In this document: positions 45,292-54,353 of the stretch, one piece after another
Numbering within the stretch: the first letter of the stretch is position 1
Layout of the letters: each line of letters starts with the position of its first letter
Assembly: GCA_035438985.1 (NCBI GenBank)
Contig: DAORJK010000007.1
Location: forward strand, 1 to 64,000
Length of the DNA: 64,000 nucleotides
Reading direction: 5' to 3'
Source of the DNA: UBA4408 sp002389785
GTDB taxonomy: Bacteria > Bacteroidota > Bacteroidia > UBA4408
Made by a program: the position numbers and the translations under genes
The notes under the pieces: model-generated
Seen by the model: only the letters and a program-made list of their open reading frames with translations
What the model was told of the DNA's origin: nothing
Databases searched by the model: none

Positions 45292-46821
45292 CTATACATA
45301 GGCATTATACCGTTCAATAATTTCTTGCAAACGAAGTTGCTTTCCCGAATCTCGGGTCGATTTTGCTGTTTCAGTAAAATATTTATGTGCAGTTAAAAAT
45401 TTAATCTGAACAGCATCATACTCCTTGTCATTCTTTACAATTCCCTGTGCTAAAAATTCCTTTTTTAATCCTTCCGAAATCGGATAAAAATCATCCCTTC
45501 CTAAATAGTCCAAATCTGCGTCACACATAATTTTTTCCAATAAAGTTTTGGCATTCATTGGTAATTTGGTAGCTTCAATAATGCCTTCTATTACTTTGAG
45601 CTGTTCATCGCTATATCCGTATTGGGGTAGAATTTGCTTTGCTAACTCCACACTTTTATCTTCGTGATTCATGTAGGTAATCGTAAAACCTGCATCGTGA
45701 ATTAATGCGGCAGTTAGCAGCAAAAATAAATCTTCTCCACTCACTCCTTCTGCTTTAGCAATGCGCTGAGCTGCATCACACACATCATAGGTATGATGTA
45801 ATCCATGGTAATGAAGTCCTTCCGGCAATTTTATTTTAAGCAACTTAATAATGTGTTGCTCTGCCTTTTTGTAGTTAAATTCTCTGTCCAAATTCGATTT
45901 CAGTTTTTCACGAAAAGCAGCGTTAGGCACAATACCTTCACCATTTTCAGAAAGTTCAGCTTTAATTGTGTTGGCGAAATACATTTCAACCTCTTCCTGA
46001 CTTTTCGTATTTATTTTGCCCCGAAATGTACAATCAAAAAAATCTTTTACCAAATGAAATGTGTTTCCTGAAATATTTATTTTTCCAGGAACACCAAAAT
46101 GTTCGAGTGCATTCGCAATATTAACGGTATCTCCCCAAATATCATAGGCAAACCTTTTGGTTCCAATTACTCCGGCTATTAATTCACCTGAGTGTATGCC
46201 AACGCGTAATTCCCAAATATCTTGTTGATTTTTCTTTTTAATTTCATTTTGTTTATCTACGTACCGCAAAATTTCAAAAGCCGCTAGTATTATGTCAATC
46301 GGATTGCTTCGGTTACGAATTGGTAATCCTCCGGCGCACATATAACTATCGCCAATTGTTTTAATTTGCTCCAGGTTATACTTACCTATTATTTCATCAA
46401 ACTTGATAAAATATGCATCCAGTGCTTCTACTAATTCATGTGGTCGTAACTTACTCGAAATTTGAGTAAACCCTTTAAAGTCGGTAAACATTACAGAAGC
46501 TAATCGAAAATGCCTTGCTGTAGCTTTTCCTTTTGTTTTAAGTTCTTCAATAGTATCTTTCGGTAGTATATTTGATAAAAGTTTTTCAACTTTTTCCTTT
46601 TCGTATGCTAATAATTGATTTTGTTTTTCAATTTTGGCTTTTTGTGCCTCAATTTCAAAGGTGCGCTTTTTAACCTCGGCCTCTAATTCTTCTTTTTGTA
46701 GCTTAATTCGAACAATTCGAGTACGGTTCCAAACTAAAAATAAAACACCTGCGGAAACTAGGCTTATTCCTATAGTCCACCATACTCTTCCGGCCAATAA
46801 ATAAAATACCAACAACAACAA
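45292..46821 (-). CDS. Adenylate cyclase-HD domain membrane protein
   Basis: A 509-residue protein: N-terminal TM region, coiled coil (about 38-90), class III cyclase domain (about 105-290) and HD hydrolase-like domain (about 315-460; HHTYDV, ALIHDAGF). Metal Asp114 (FTDFKGF) and Asp158 (GDSYM) and the ATP-type Lys154 and Asp227 are present, so ATP is the likely substrate. The arginine normally in VNxAxRxE is Ala238 here (NIANALE), so activity is doubtful. Start is a TTG at 46821; the frame is open 19 codons further and hydrophobic, but has no usual start there. A candidate promoter favours the short form. Confidence 0.8.
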   Translation of the reverse strand: MLLLVFYLLAGRVWWTIGISLVSAGVLFLVWNRTRIVRIKLQKEELEAEVKKRTFEIEAQKAKIEKQNQLLAYEKEKVEKLLSNILPKDTIEELKTKGKATARHFRLASVMFTDFKGFTQISSKLRPHELVEALDAYFIKFDEIIGKYNLEQIKTIGDSYMCAGGLPIRNRSNPIDIILAAFEILRYVDKQNEIKKKNQQDIWELRVGIHSGELIAGVIGTKRFAYDIWGDTVNIANALEHFGVPGKINISGNTFHLVKDFFDCTFRGKINTKSQEEVEMYFANTIKAELSENGEGIVPNAAFREKLKSNLDREFNYKKAEQHIIKLLKIKLPEGLHYHGLHHTYDVCDAAQRIAKAEGVSGEDLFLLLTAALIHDAGFTITYMNHEDKSVELAKQILPQYGYSDEQLKVIEGIIEATKLPMNAKTLLEKIMCDADLDYLGRDDFYPISEGLKKEFLAQGIVKNDKEYDAVQIKFLTAHKYFTETAKSTRDSGKQLRLQEIIERYNAYV

Positions 46822-46853
46822 ATTAATTGAATCTAAAACATGTAAAACGACTA

Positions 46854-46861
46854 CAAAGGTA
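46854..46861 (-). promoter_or_regulatory. Candidate -7 element for the adenylate-cyclase gene
   Basis: Minus-strand TACCTTTG matches TAnnTTTG, 32 bases before the TTG start. It lies inside the open in-frame extension, which would then not be translated. Confidence 0.45.
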
Positions 46862-46946
46862 ATAACTCTATGGGCAATTTATTACTAAACTGTGCGAAGG
46901 AGTTAAAGCCTTAATAAAAATCATTATTTAGTATTCGAAGAATAAA

Positions 46947-46954
46947 TACTTTTG
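46947..46954 (+). promoter_or_regulatory. Candidate -7 element for the first kup gene
   Basis: TACTTTTG matches TAnnTTTG and ends at 46954, 17 bases before the ATG at 46972. A GTG at 46954 overlaps it and is therefore unlikely to be the start. Confidence 0.5.
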
Positions 46955-46971
46955 TGTCTTACAAAATTTAT

Positions 46972-48927
46972 ATGTCTAAAGATACTTCACATGTTCACAA
47001 GGTTACTCTTGCAGGATTAATGGTAACCCTTGGAATTATCTATGGCGATATTGGTACTTCGCCCCTGTATGTTTTAAAAGCCATTGTAGGTGATTCTCCA
47101 ATTAATAAAGATATAGTGTTAGGTGCGGTTTCCTGTATCTTTTGGACGCTGACCTTGCAAACAACTATCAAATACGTAATTATTACACTTCGTGCGGATA
47201 ATAAGGGAGAAGGTGGTATTTTTTCGCTGTATGCTTTGGTTCGGCGTACGAAACGAAAATGGCTATTATTACCTGCAATTATTGGAGGTAGTACCTTATT
47301 AGCCGATGGAATTATTACACCCCCAATTTCGGTTGCCTCTTCTATTGAAGGCCTTCGATTGTTTAATCCCGATATTCCTACTGTTCCAATTGTAATTGTG
47401 ATTATTTCCTTGTTGTTTTTTATTCAGCAATTCGGAACCAAATTTGTCGGGAAATTCTTCGGGCCGGTTATGTTCATTTGGTTTAGTATGCTTGCCATAC
47501 TTGGCGTTGCCCAGCTTATTTCCCAACCCACCGTACTTCAAGCATTAAATCCGTATTATGCATATTATGTGTTAAAAAATTATCCGAATGCAATGGTGTT
47601 GCTTGGTGCTGTATTTTTATGCACTACAGGTGCAGAAGCGCTTTATTCAGATTTAGGGCATTGTGGAAAACAAAATATACGCTTGAGTTGGATTTTCGTA
47701 AAAACTTGTTTGGTATTAAATTATTTTGGGCAAGCTGCATGGCTTATTGCACATCACGATGAGAAGCTTTCGGCATTTGCTGGGGGAAATCCTTTCTTTT
47801 GTATCATGCCTTCTTGGTTTTATGTTACCGGAATATTGATTTCTGCAGCAGCGGCAATTGTTGCTAGCCAGGCCTTAATAAGTGGCTCATTTACACTCAT
47901 TAATGAGGCCATGCGACTTAATTTTTGGCCAAAAGTAAAAGTTGTATATCCAACCATTTTACGTGGTCAAATTTACATCCCCTCTGTTAACTGGCTGCTG
48001 ATGTTCGGATGCATTTTTGTGGTGTACTATTTCAAGGAATCTTCTAACATGGAAGCTGCATATGGATTGGCGATTGTGTTAACCATGTTAATGACAACTA
48101 CACTTTTAAGTTATTACATGTTATTAAAAAGATATAATCCCATTTTTATCATCAGTAGTTTGATTATTTATCTCTCCATCGAAATATCCTTTTTAGTAGC
48201 TAACCTTCATAAATTTGTGCACGGTGGATACGTTACTCTATTGATTGCATCCATCTTATTTGCAGTCATGTGGGTGTGGTATGAAGCCCGTAAAATCAAA
48301 AACCGTTATGTTGAATTTGTAAAGCTCGATAAGTATTTACCCTTACTAACAGATTTGTCAAACGATTTAACCATACCAAAGTATGCTACTCATTTGGTAT
48401 ACTTAAGTAGTGCAAACCATTTTGATGAAATTGAATCAAAAGTAATTTATTCAATTTTGCAAAAGCAACCCAAACGAGCCGATATATATTGGTTTGTGCA
48501 TGTAGATGTAGTTGATGAGCCCTATCGTTCCCAATATAAAGTGCGGGAATTGGTGAGTGAGGATGTTATCAGAATTGATTTTAAACTTGGATTTCGCGTA
48601 GCACCGCGCATTAATTTACTCTTTAGAAAAGTGGTGCAAGACATGGTAAAAAATAAAGAAGTAGATATCACAAGTCGTTATGAATCTTTGAATAAGAATA
48701 GCCTTATTGGTGATTTTCGATTTGTGGTAATTGAAAAGTTTTTATCCAATGAAAATGAACTTCCTGTTTATCAAAAAATTATTTTAGATCTTTATTTTGT
48801 GTTAAAACATTTTAGTGTTTCTGAAGAAAGGGCATTTGGACTTGATACGAGTTCCGTTACAACAGAAAAAGTTCCATTAATTGTTTCACCGGTACGTGAT
48901 ATAAATTTGACCAGGATTCCACTTTGA
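46972..48927 (+). CDS. kup: KUP/HAK/KT potassium transporter (first copy)
   Basis: A 651-residue K+ uptake protein. It begins MSKDTSHVHKVTLAGLMVTL and has the family motif YGDIGTSPLYV, then NKGEGGIFSLYALV, FGPVMFIWF, GAEALYSDLGHCG and SGSFTLINEAMRL, spread over about twelve TM segments, with a soluble C-terminal tail of about 170 residues that ends in DTSSVTTEKVPLIV. Kup imports K+ with protons. The shorter start at 46972 aligns with the second copy and avoids overlap with the promoter. A paralogue follows 59 bases later. Confidence 0.92.
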   Translation: MSKDTSHVHKVTLAGLMVTLGIIYGDIGTSPLYVLKAIVGDSPINKDIVLGAVSCIFWTLTLQTTIKYVIITLRADNKGEGGIFSLYALVRRTKRKWLLLPAIIGGSTLLADGIITPPISVASSIEGLRLFNPDIPTVPIVIVIISLLFFIQQFGTKFVGKFFGPVMFIWFSMLAILGVAQLISQPTVLQALNPYYAYYVLKNYPNAMVLLGAVFLCTTGAEALYSDLGHCGKQNIRLSWIFVKTCLVLNYFGQAAWLIAHHDEKLSAFAGGNPFFCIMPSWFYVTGILISAAAAIVASQALISGSFTLINEAMRLNFWPKVKVVYPTILRGQIYIPSVNWLLMFGCIFVVYYFKESSNMEAAYGLAIVLTMLMTTTLLSYYMLLKRYNPIFIISSLIIYLSIEISFLVANLHKFVHGGYVTLLIASILFAVMWVWYEARKIKNRYVEFVKLDKYLPLLTDLSNDLTIPKYATHLVYLSSANHFDEIESKVIYSILQKQPKRADIYWFVHVDVVDEPYRSQYKVRELVSEDVIRIDFKLGFRVAPRINLLFRKVVQDMVKNKEVDITSRYESLNKNSLIGDFRFVVIEKFLSNENELPVYQKIILDLYFVLKHFSVSEERAFGLDTSSVTTEKVPLIVSPVRDINLTRIPL

Positions 48928-48938
48928 TGTTGGGAAGA

Positions 48939-48970
48939 TTGAAGAAATGAATTTGGATTCGCTATTTTCG
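48939..48970 (+). promoter_or_regulatory. Candidate promoter (TTCG variant) for the second kup gene
   Basis: TTG (48939-48941), a 21-base spacer and TATTTTCG (48963-48970), 16 bases before the ATG. It would let the second copy be regulated on its own. Confidence 0.45.
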
Positions 48971-48986
48971 TAGTCTTAATACTTCT

Positions 48987-50933
48987 ATGTCTTCATCCCA
49001 TCATATTCATAAAGTAAATGCTGCCGGACTTCTTGTAACGCTGGGAATAATTTTTGGCGACATTGGAACTTCACCTCTTTACGTATTAAAAGCAATTGTG
49101 GGCGAAGCTCCCATTAATGCTGAAACAGTAATGGGAGGTATTAGTTGCATATTTTGGACCCTCACTTTACAAACTACCATCAAATATGTAATTTTAACAC
49201 TCCGTGCTGATAATAAAGGCGAAGGTGGAATTTTTTCCTTGTACACCTTGGTAAAGAAAACCAAAATTAAATGGTTGCTTTTTCCTGCAGTAATTGGCGG
49301 TAGTGCTATTTTAGCAGAAGGCATTATTACCCCTCCTATTTCTGTTTCCTCTGCAATTGAAGGTTTGAGAATGATTGATTCATTGCGTCATATACCTACA
49401 GTTCCCATCGTTATCATAATTATTTTTTTACTCTTTGCCATTCAACAATTTGGGACTAAATCAATTGGTAAACTATTTGGTCCGGTGATGCTCGTTTGGT
49501 TTACCATGCTTGGAACCTTAGGGTTTATGCACCTTAGCGATAACTGGCAGGTGCTTAAAGCTATAAACCCTTATTATGCCTATGTGCTACTTGCCGAACA
49601 CCCCAACGGGTTTTGGTTATTGGGAGCTGTGTTTTTATGTACCACCGGTGCCGAAGCACTTTATTCAGATTTAGGACATTGCGGTAAAGAAAACATCCGT
49701 ATTTCCTGGACCTTTGTTAAAACAACCTTGCTATTAAATTACTTTGGACAAGGTGCTTGGTTAATATCTCAAGAAGGCAGTTGGTTAGGTGCTACTAACC
49801 CCTTTTATGCATTAATGCCACCTTGGTTTTTACCATTTGGAATTATTTTAGCTACAATATCTACTGTAGTAGCCAGCCAGGCATTAATAAGTGGTTCGTT
49901 TACATTGATTAATGAGGCTATTCGTTTAAATTTCTGGCCAAAAGCCCGCATTAAATATCCGGGAGATATTAAAGGACAATTATACATTCCGTCGGTGAAC
50001 TGGTTCTTATGTTTGGGATGTATTATCGTGGTTTTATATTTTAAAGAATCGTCAAAAATGGAAGCTGCGTATGGTTTGACGATTATTTTGGGAATGTTAA
50101 TGTCGTCGCGGTTACTCACATATTTTATGAAAATAAAAAAGTACTGGCGCCCGTTGATTTGGTTATTTATTGCCATTTATTTAGTAGTCGAGCTGTCATT
50201 TTTTGTTGCGCAGTTAGGAAAATTTACCAATGGGGGTTGGATAAGTTTAATGATTGCCTTATTCCTTACTTCTATTATGCTCATATGGTTTTACGCACGT
50301 AAAATTCGTAACCGTTATATTGAGTTTGTTCCCCTTGCCGATTATTTGCCGATTTTAGAGGATCTAAGTCACGATTTAACCGTGCCAAAGTATGCAACTC
50401 ATTTGGTTTACCTTACCAGCGCTGATAAAATAACTGAAATTGAATCAAAAATTATTTATTCTATCATGCAAAAGCAACCCAAACGTGCCGATATTTATTG
50501 GTTTGTGCATGTTGACGTTGTAGATGAGCCATATAGAATGGAATACAAAGTAAGTGAGTTTATACACGACGATGTAATACGAATCGATTTTAGGTTAGGA
50601 TTCAGAGTAGCTCCTCGCATTAATTTGATGTTTAGAAAAGCGGTGGAAGATTTGGTTCGGAATAATGAAGTTGACATAACCAGTCGGTACAAATCCCTTA
50701 ATAAAAACAATATAATTGGCGATTTTCGATTTATCGTAATTGAAAAATTTGTCTCGTACGAAAATGATTTACCATTTATTGAAAAGATTATTTTAGACAT
50801 ATATTCGGTATTAAAACACCTTAGTTTATCTGAACCTAGAGCCTTTGGCTTGGACACAAGTTCTGTAACCGTTGAAACAGTGCCGCTGATAATAGCGCCG
50901 CCAAAAAATATTAATATGGTGCGGGTACAGTAA
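48987..50933 (+). CDS. kup: KUP/HAK/KT potassium transporter (second copy)
   Basis: A 648-residue paralogue of the preceding gene, with the same motif order (FGDIGTSPLYV, DNKGEGGIFSLYTLV, TTGAEALYSDLGHCG, SGSFTLINEAIRL) and C-terminal end DTSSVTVETVPLI. The two differ most at the N-terminus, in a loop near residue 265 and around TM8-10. The similarity over the full length indicates a tandem duplication that has diverged in both DNA and protein. The different loops could give different affinity or regulation; this is inferred. Confidence 0.92.
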   Translation: MSSSHHIHKVNAAGLLVTLGIIFGDIGTSPLYVLKAIVGEAPINAETVMGGISCIFWTLTLQTTIKYVILTLRADNKGEGGIFSLYTLVKKTKIKWLLFPAVIGGSAILAEGIITPPISVSSAIEGLRMIDSLRHIPTVPIVIIIIFLLFAIQQFGTKSIGKLFGPVMLVWFTMLGTLGFMHLSDNWQVLKAINPYYAYVLLAEHPNGFWLLGAVFLCTTGAEALYSDLGHCGKENIRISWTFVKTTLLLNYFGQGAWLISQEGSWLGATNPFYALMPPWFLPFGIILATISTVVASQALISGSFTLINEAIRLNFWPKARIKYPGDIKGQLYIPSVNWFLCLGCIIVVLYFKESSKMEAAYGLTIILGMLMSSRLLTYFMKIKKYWRPLIWLFIAIYLVVELSFFVAQLGKFTNGGWISLMIALFLTSIMLIWFYARKIRNRYIEFVPLADYLPILEDLSHDLTVPKYATHLVYLTSADKITEIESKIIYSIMQKQPKRADIYWFVHVDVVDEPYRMEYKVSEFIHDDVIRIDFRLGFRVAPRINLMFRKAVEDLVRNNEVDITSRYKSLNKNNIIGDFRFIVIEKFVSYENDLPFIEKIILDIYSVLKHLSLSEPRAFGLDTSSVTVETVPLIIAPPKNINMVRVQ

Positions 50934-51074
50934 GGATGCTTGTGCTTATCAACTTTTAACTGTCAACAAATTAGATTTGCTTCATTGATTTATCATTTTC
51001 TTTTAAGTAATTTTGAAAGATGCAAATCGTGAACTTTGTTTCGTTGCTAAACATGATTTAAGCTCAACAAATAG

Positions 51075-51596
51075 ATGACCCGCTTTATAAAATTAGTTGT
51101 AGTGTTTACCGTTATTCTGATGTCGTTAGGCATTAGAGCTGCGGATGATACACCTTCTAAAATTAAGGCTACATTTATTTACAATTTCACTAAATATATA
51201 GAGTGGCCACCGAGTTATAAGCAAGGAAATTTCGTAATTGGAATTGTTGGAACTACCCCACTTTTTAAAGATTTAAGTGCAATGGCTGCTACTAAAAAAG
51301 CAGGTGCCCAGCCATTTGAAATTCAAAGTTATCCCAATGTAAATGCGATCAGCAAATGTCATTTGTTATTTGTAGCGTCAGATAATGCAGCAAATATTAA
51401 AGAAATAACAAGCAAGGTTAAAGGATACAGCACACTCATTGTATCTGAAAAGCCCGGATGTGCTAAACTTGGTGCTGCTATTAATTTTGTGATACAAGAA
51501 AACAAACAACGTTTCGAATTAAATAAGGCAAATGCCGAAAAATATAATTTAAAAATAGGTTCCAGTCTTGCGGGATTGGCCATTTTAGTGGAATAA
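51075..51596 (+). CDS. YfiR-family (DUF4154) periplasmic protein
   Basis: A 173-residue exported protein: signal peptide (ends IRAAD), then KIKATFIYNFTKYIEWPPSY, the opening of the YfiR/DUF4154 family, NFVIGIVGTTPLF, and CHLLFVASDNA with its Cys. The end is GAAINFVIQENKQRFELN and LKIGSSLAGLAILVE. In Pseudomonas YfiR is a periplasmic repressor of the membrane diguanylate cyclase YfiN. Here the operon partners are a TPR protein (overlap TAATG) and a HAMP-PP2C phosphatase, not a cyclase. It probably controls that phosphatase; this is inference. Confidence 0.85.
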   Translation: MTRFIKLVVVFTVILMSLGIRAADDTPSKIKATFIYNFTKYIEWPPSYKQGNFVIGIVGTTPLFKDLSAMAATKKAGAQPFEIQSYPNVNAISKCHLLFVASDNAANIKEITSKVKGYSTLIVSEKPGCAKLGAAINFVIQENKQRFELNKANAEKYNLKIGSSLAGLAILVE

Positions 51597-52498
51597 TGAG
51601 TATGAAAACAATTAGATTATTTATGGTGCTTATTGTGGTTGCCTTCTATCAGGAAGTGCAGGGACAAGAGCATGATTTAATCTTCACTATTCAAAATTAT
51701 TTGCAACAAGGCGAAGTTCAGAAAGCTAAACAAGCAAGTGATTCGGCCATTGCTACAAATTCCTTAAAAAATAATCCGCGTACTTGGTACTTAAGAGGAT
51801 ATAGCTACAAAGAATATTACAAAAAATTTGAAGCTTCTACTCGTTCGCTCCCTTCGCGTGAAGAAGCCTTTAAGTCTTTTACCCATTCAATAGCCATTGA
51901 TGCAAATAATGAACTTATTGCCGAAAATCAAAAAAATCTAAAATCGCTGTCTGCTTTATATTACAACGATGTTAAGGCATTTTTAGATACCTTAAATATT
52001 CCTGCAGCCATTAAGTATTATGGTCTTTACAAGCGCACGGCTCTGGCAGCAGACTCAACTACTGATTTTTCAAAAAAGGATGTAGATGTAAATTTAGCTC
52101 TAGGTTATAGCTATTTGAAACTAGCCGAAACCGCCGATACAAACCAGCGAAAAGTATACCTAGAAAAAGAGCGTGAAGCTTTTTCAAAAGTTTTAAGTAT
52201 TGACCCTAATAACATTACTGCTAATTATAACATGGCATTACTGTACTACAATCAAGCTGTAAAAATTATAAATGCAATGGGCTACGATGAAGACATTGTT
52301 AGCCTTAACATGATTGTAGATAATTGTACAGGACTGTTTAAGGAATCACTTCCCTTTATGGAAAAAGCCTATCATTTAAACCCCAACCGCAGAGAAACAC
52401 TAGTTGGTTTATCAGGAATTTATTTTAGCCTGAATGAAGAAGAGAAACGTCAATATATTGATCTGCTTCTTCAAGATTTAGACCGCAATAAAAAGTAA
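51596..52498 (+). CDS. Exported TPR protein
   Basis: A 300-residue protein with a signal peptide (ends QGQE, about residue 24) and a body of TPR-like helices: AIATNSLKNNPRTWYLRGYSYKEYY near residue 55, DVNLALGYSYLKLAETA, KVLSIDPNNITANYNMALLYYNQA near 205, and YHLNPNRRETLVGLSGIY. No catalytic motif. The start ATG overlaps the YfiR-like stop (TAATG); a second ATG 6 bases later is also possible. It lies between the YfiR-like and HAMP-PP2C genes and probably scaffolds their complex in the periplasm. Confidence 0.75.
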   Translation: MSMKTIRLFMVLIVVAFYQEVQGQEHDLIFTIQNYLQQGEVQKAKQASDSAIATNSLKNNPRTWYLRGYSYKEYYKKFEASTRSLPSREEAFKSFTHSIAIDANNELIAENQKNLKSLSALYYNDVKAFLDTLNIPAAIKYYGLYKRTALAADSTTDFSKKDVDVNLALGYSYLKLAETADTNQRKVYLEKEREAFSKVLSIDPNNITANYNMALLYYNQAVKIINAMGYDEDIVSLNMIVDNCTGLFKESLPFMEKAYHLNPNRRETLVGLSGIYFSLNEEEKRQYIDLLLQDLDRNKK

Positions 52499-52528
52499 AC
52501 TGCTAGCAAAACTGAACTAAATTTGTTG

Positions 52529-54322
52529 ATGAAATTCAGATTTACCATTGGTAGAAAAATTGGAACCGGATTCGGCATCCTTATTCTGTCAACACTTGCT
52601 GCATTTATTTTCACCAATCAAACACTTAAAGAAAGTCGTCGTATCAACGATAAAATCAATCAGGTTTATAATCCTTCCTTAAAAGCATTGGATGAGTTGA
52701 ATAAAGTGGTTTTAATTTCTAAACCACTAATAAGTTATTGGGTAAATGTTCAGCGTTCAAATGAAGATCCGGATAAACAAAAGTTACGAGATAATATTTT
52801 CCGCGATTATCCTGCAGTAAAAGGAAGAATAAAAGGTCTATCCTTACGCTGGAGGAAAGACGATAGAGATTCAATCAATGATGTGTTTGAAAAAATTGAT
52901 GACCTGTTTCATGTGCATCAAGAAATTATGGACACTATTAAAGAATTTGAATCGTACAACGATCCGCTCATTATTTTCTTTTGCGGTCCTTTGGCGGAAA
53001 CCGGTGGTGATATTGACCTAAAAACGCAGGCTGTACAACAAAAATTATCCCGCATCATTGAACGACAAAACCGGGATTCAAAAAAAATAAACAGCGACAT
53101 GCTGGTTTCCTTCAAGACTTTAACGACCATTGTTACAAGCCTTGGAATTGCCTTGTTAATTGGAGGGATTTTAATTGCAATTTTTACTGTACGAAGTATT
53201 GTTCGCCCTATTTCGTACCTTAAAAAAATACTGATTTCAATGGGTAAAGGTGTTTTGCCGAATGAGAAAATAAAAAACCGGAATGATGAAATTGGAGAAA
53301 TGTCGTTGGCATTAAACGATTTGGTTGATGGATTGAGAAGCACTACGGATTTTGCGAAGGAAGTTGGTTCGGGAAACTTTGCTTCAGAATACAACCCTTT
53401 AAGTGATAAGGATACTTTGGGGCATGCATTATTGAAGATGCGTAGTGAATTAGATGAAAACGAACGCTTTTTGGAGGCCAAAGTTATTGAGCGAACCGAA
53501 GAAGTGGTAAAACAAAAAGAAGAAATTGAATCTAAAAATCAGATACTTGAGGTTCTTTATAAACAAGTAACCGATAGTATTCGCTACGCAAAAAGAATAC
53601 AAGAAGCAATTCTTCCCCCACAAAGTATTTTAAGAATTATTTTACCAAATTCCTTTATTCTTTTTAAACCGAAAGACATTGTTAGCGGTGACTTTTATTG
53701 GGTTGAACAAAAAAATGGAAAGACGCTTTTTTCAGCTGTAGATTGCACAGGTCATGGAGTTCCCGGTGCTTTTATGAGCATTGTTGCCTACAACATATTA
53801 AAATATGTTGTAAACAATAACAACGAAACCCAGCCTGCTCGGATATTAGATGCGCTGAATATTGGAGTTAGTGAAACATTGCATCAATCAAACAGCGAAT
53901 CGCAAAGCCGCGATGGTATGGATTTAGCGCTCTGTGCCATTGATTTTGCAAAAAAAGAATTACAATTTGCAGGTGCGTACAACCCGCTCTACCTGATTAG
54001 AAAAGGTCAATTGCTTGAATTTAAAGCCGATAAATTTCCAATAGGGTACTATACCGGAACTACCGCAAAACCTTATAAAAATAATGTCATAGATCTTCAA
54101 TCGGGTGATATGATTTATATATTTTCAGATGGATATGTTGACCAATTTGGAGGCCCTAACGGTAAAAAATACATGGCAAACCGCTTTAGAAACTTATTAC
54201 TCGAAATTTGTGAGAAGCCGGTAGAAGAACAGAAAAAAATTCTCGACAATCAACTTCTTGATTGGCAAGGAGTGCACGAACAAGTTGACGATATTTTGGT
54301 TATTGGATTAAAAATTTCCTAA
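52529..54322 (+). CDS. HAMP-SpoIIE/PP2C transmembrane phosphatase
   Basis: A 597-residue protein: TM1 (about 13-32), a helical periplasmic domain of about 170 residues (4-helix-bundle type, SLKALDELNKVVLIS), TM2 (about 200-222), HAMP domain (about 222-276; VRPISYLKKIL), a coiled coil (about 305-345) and a SpoIIE-type PP2C domain (about 365-597). The phosphatase motifs IVSGDFYW, SAVDCTGHGVPGAFMS, SRDGMDLALC and a C-terminal QVDDILVIGL are complete. A TTG start 6 bases upstream also exists; the ATG is preferred. It follows the YfiR-like and TPR genes and probably signals from the periplasm to a cytoplasmic phosphoprotein. Confidence 0.88.
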   Translation: MKFRFTIGRKIGTGFGILILSTLAAFIFTNQTLKESRRINDKINQVYNPSLKALDELNKVVLISKPLISYWVNVQRSNEDPDKQKLRDNIFRDYPAVKGRIKGLSLRWRKDDRDSINDVFEKIDDLFHVHQEIMDTIKEFESYNDPLIIFFCGPLAETGGDIDLKTQAVQQKLSRIIERQNRDSKKINSDMLVSFKTLTTIVTSLGIALLIGGILIAIFTVRSIVRPISYLKKILISMGKGVLPNEKIKNRNDEIGEMSLALNDLVDGLRSTTDFAKEVGSGNFASEYNPLSDKDTLGHALLKMRSELDENERFLEAKVIERTEEVVKQKEEIESKNQILEVLYKQVTDSIRYAKRIQEAILPPQSILRIILPNSFILFKPKDIVSGDFYWVEQKNGKTLFSAVDCTGHGVPGAFMSIVAYNILKYVVNNNNETQPARILDALNIGVSETLHQSNSESQSRDGMDLALCAIDFAKKELQFAGAYNPLYLIRKGQLLEFKADKFPIGYYTGTTAKPYKNNVIDLQSGDMIYIFSDGYVDQFGGPNGKKYMANRFRNLLLEICEKPVEEQKKILDNQLLDWQGVHEQVDDILVIGLKIS

Positions 54323-54353
54323 CCTGTTTAATTACTGCAAATACGAATAAGCT

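Noticed and set aside
46954..46971. GTG start for the first kup gene
   Set aside because: It overlaps a good TAnnTTTG element and does not align with the second copy, which starts like the ATG at 46972.
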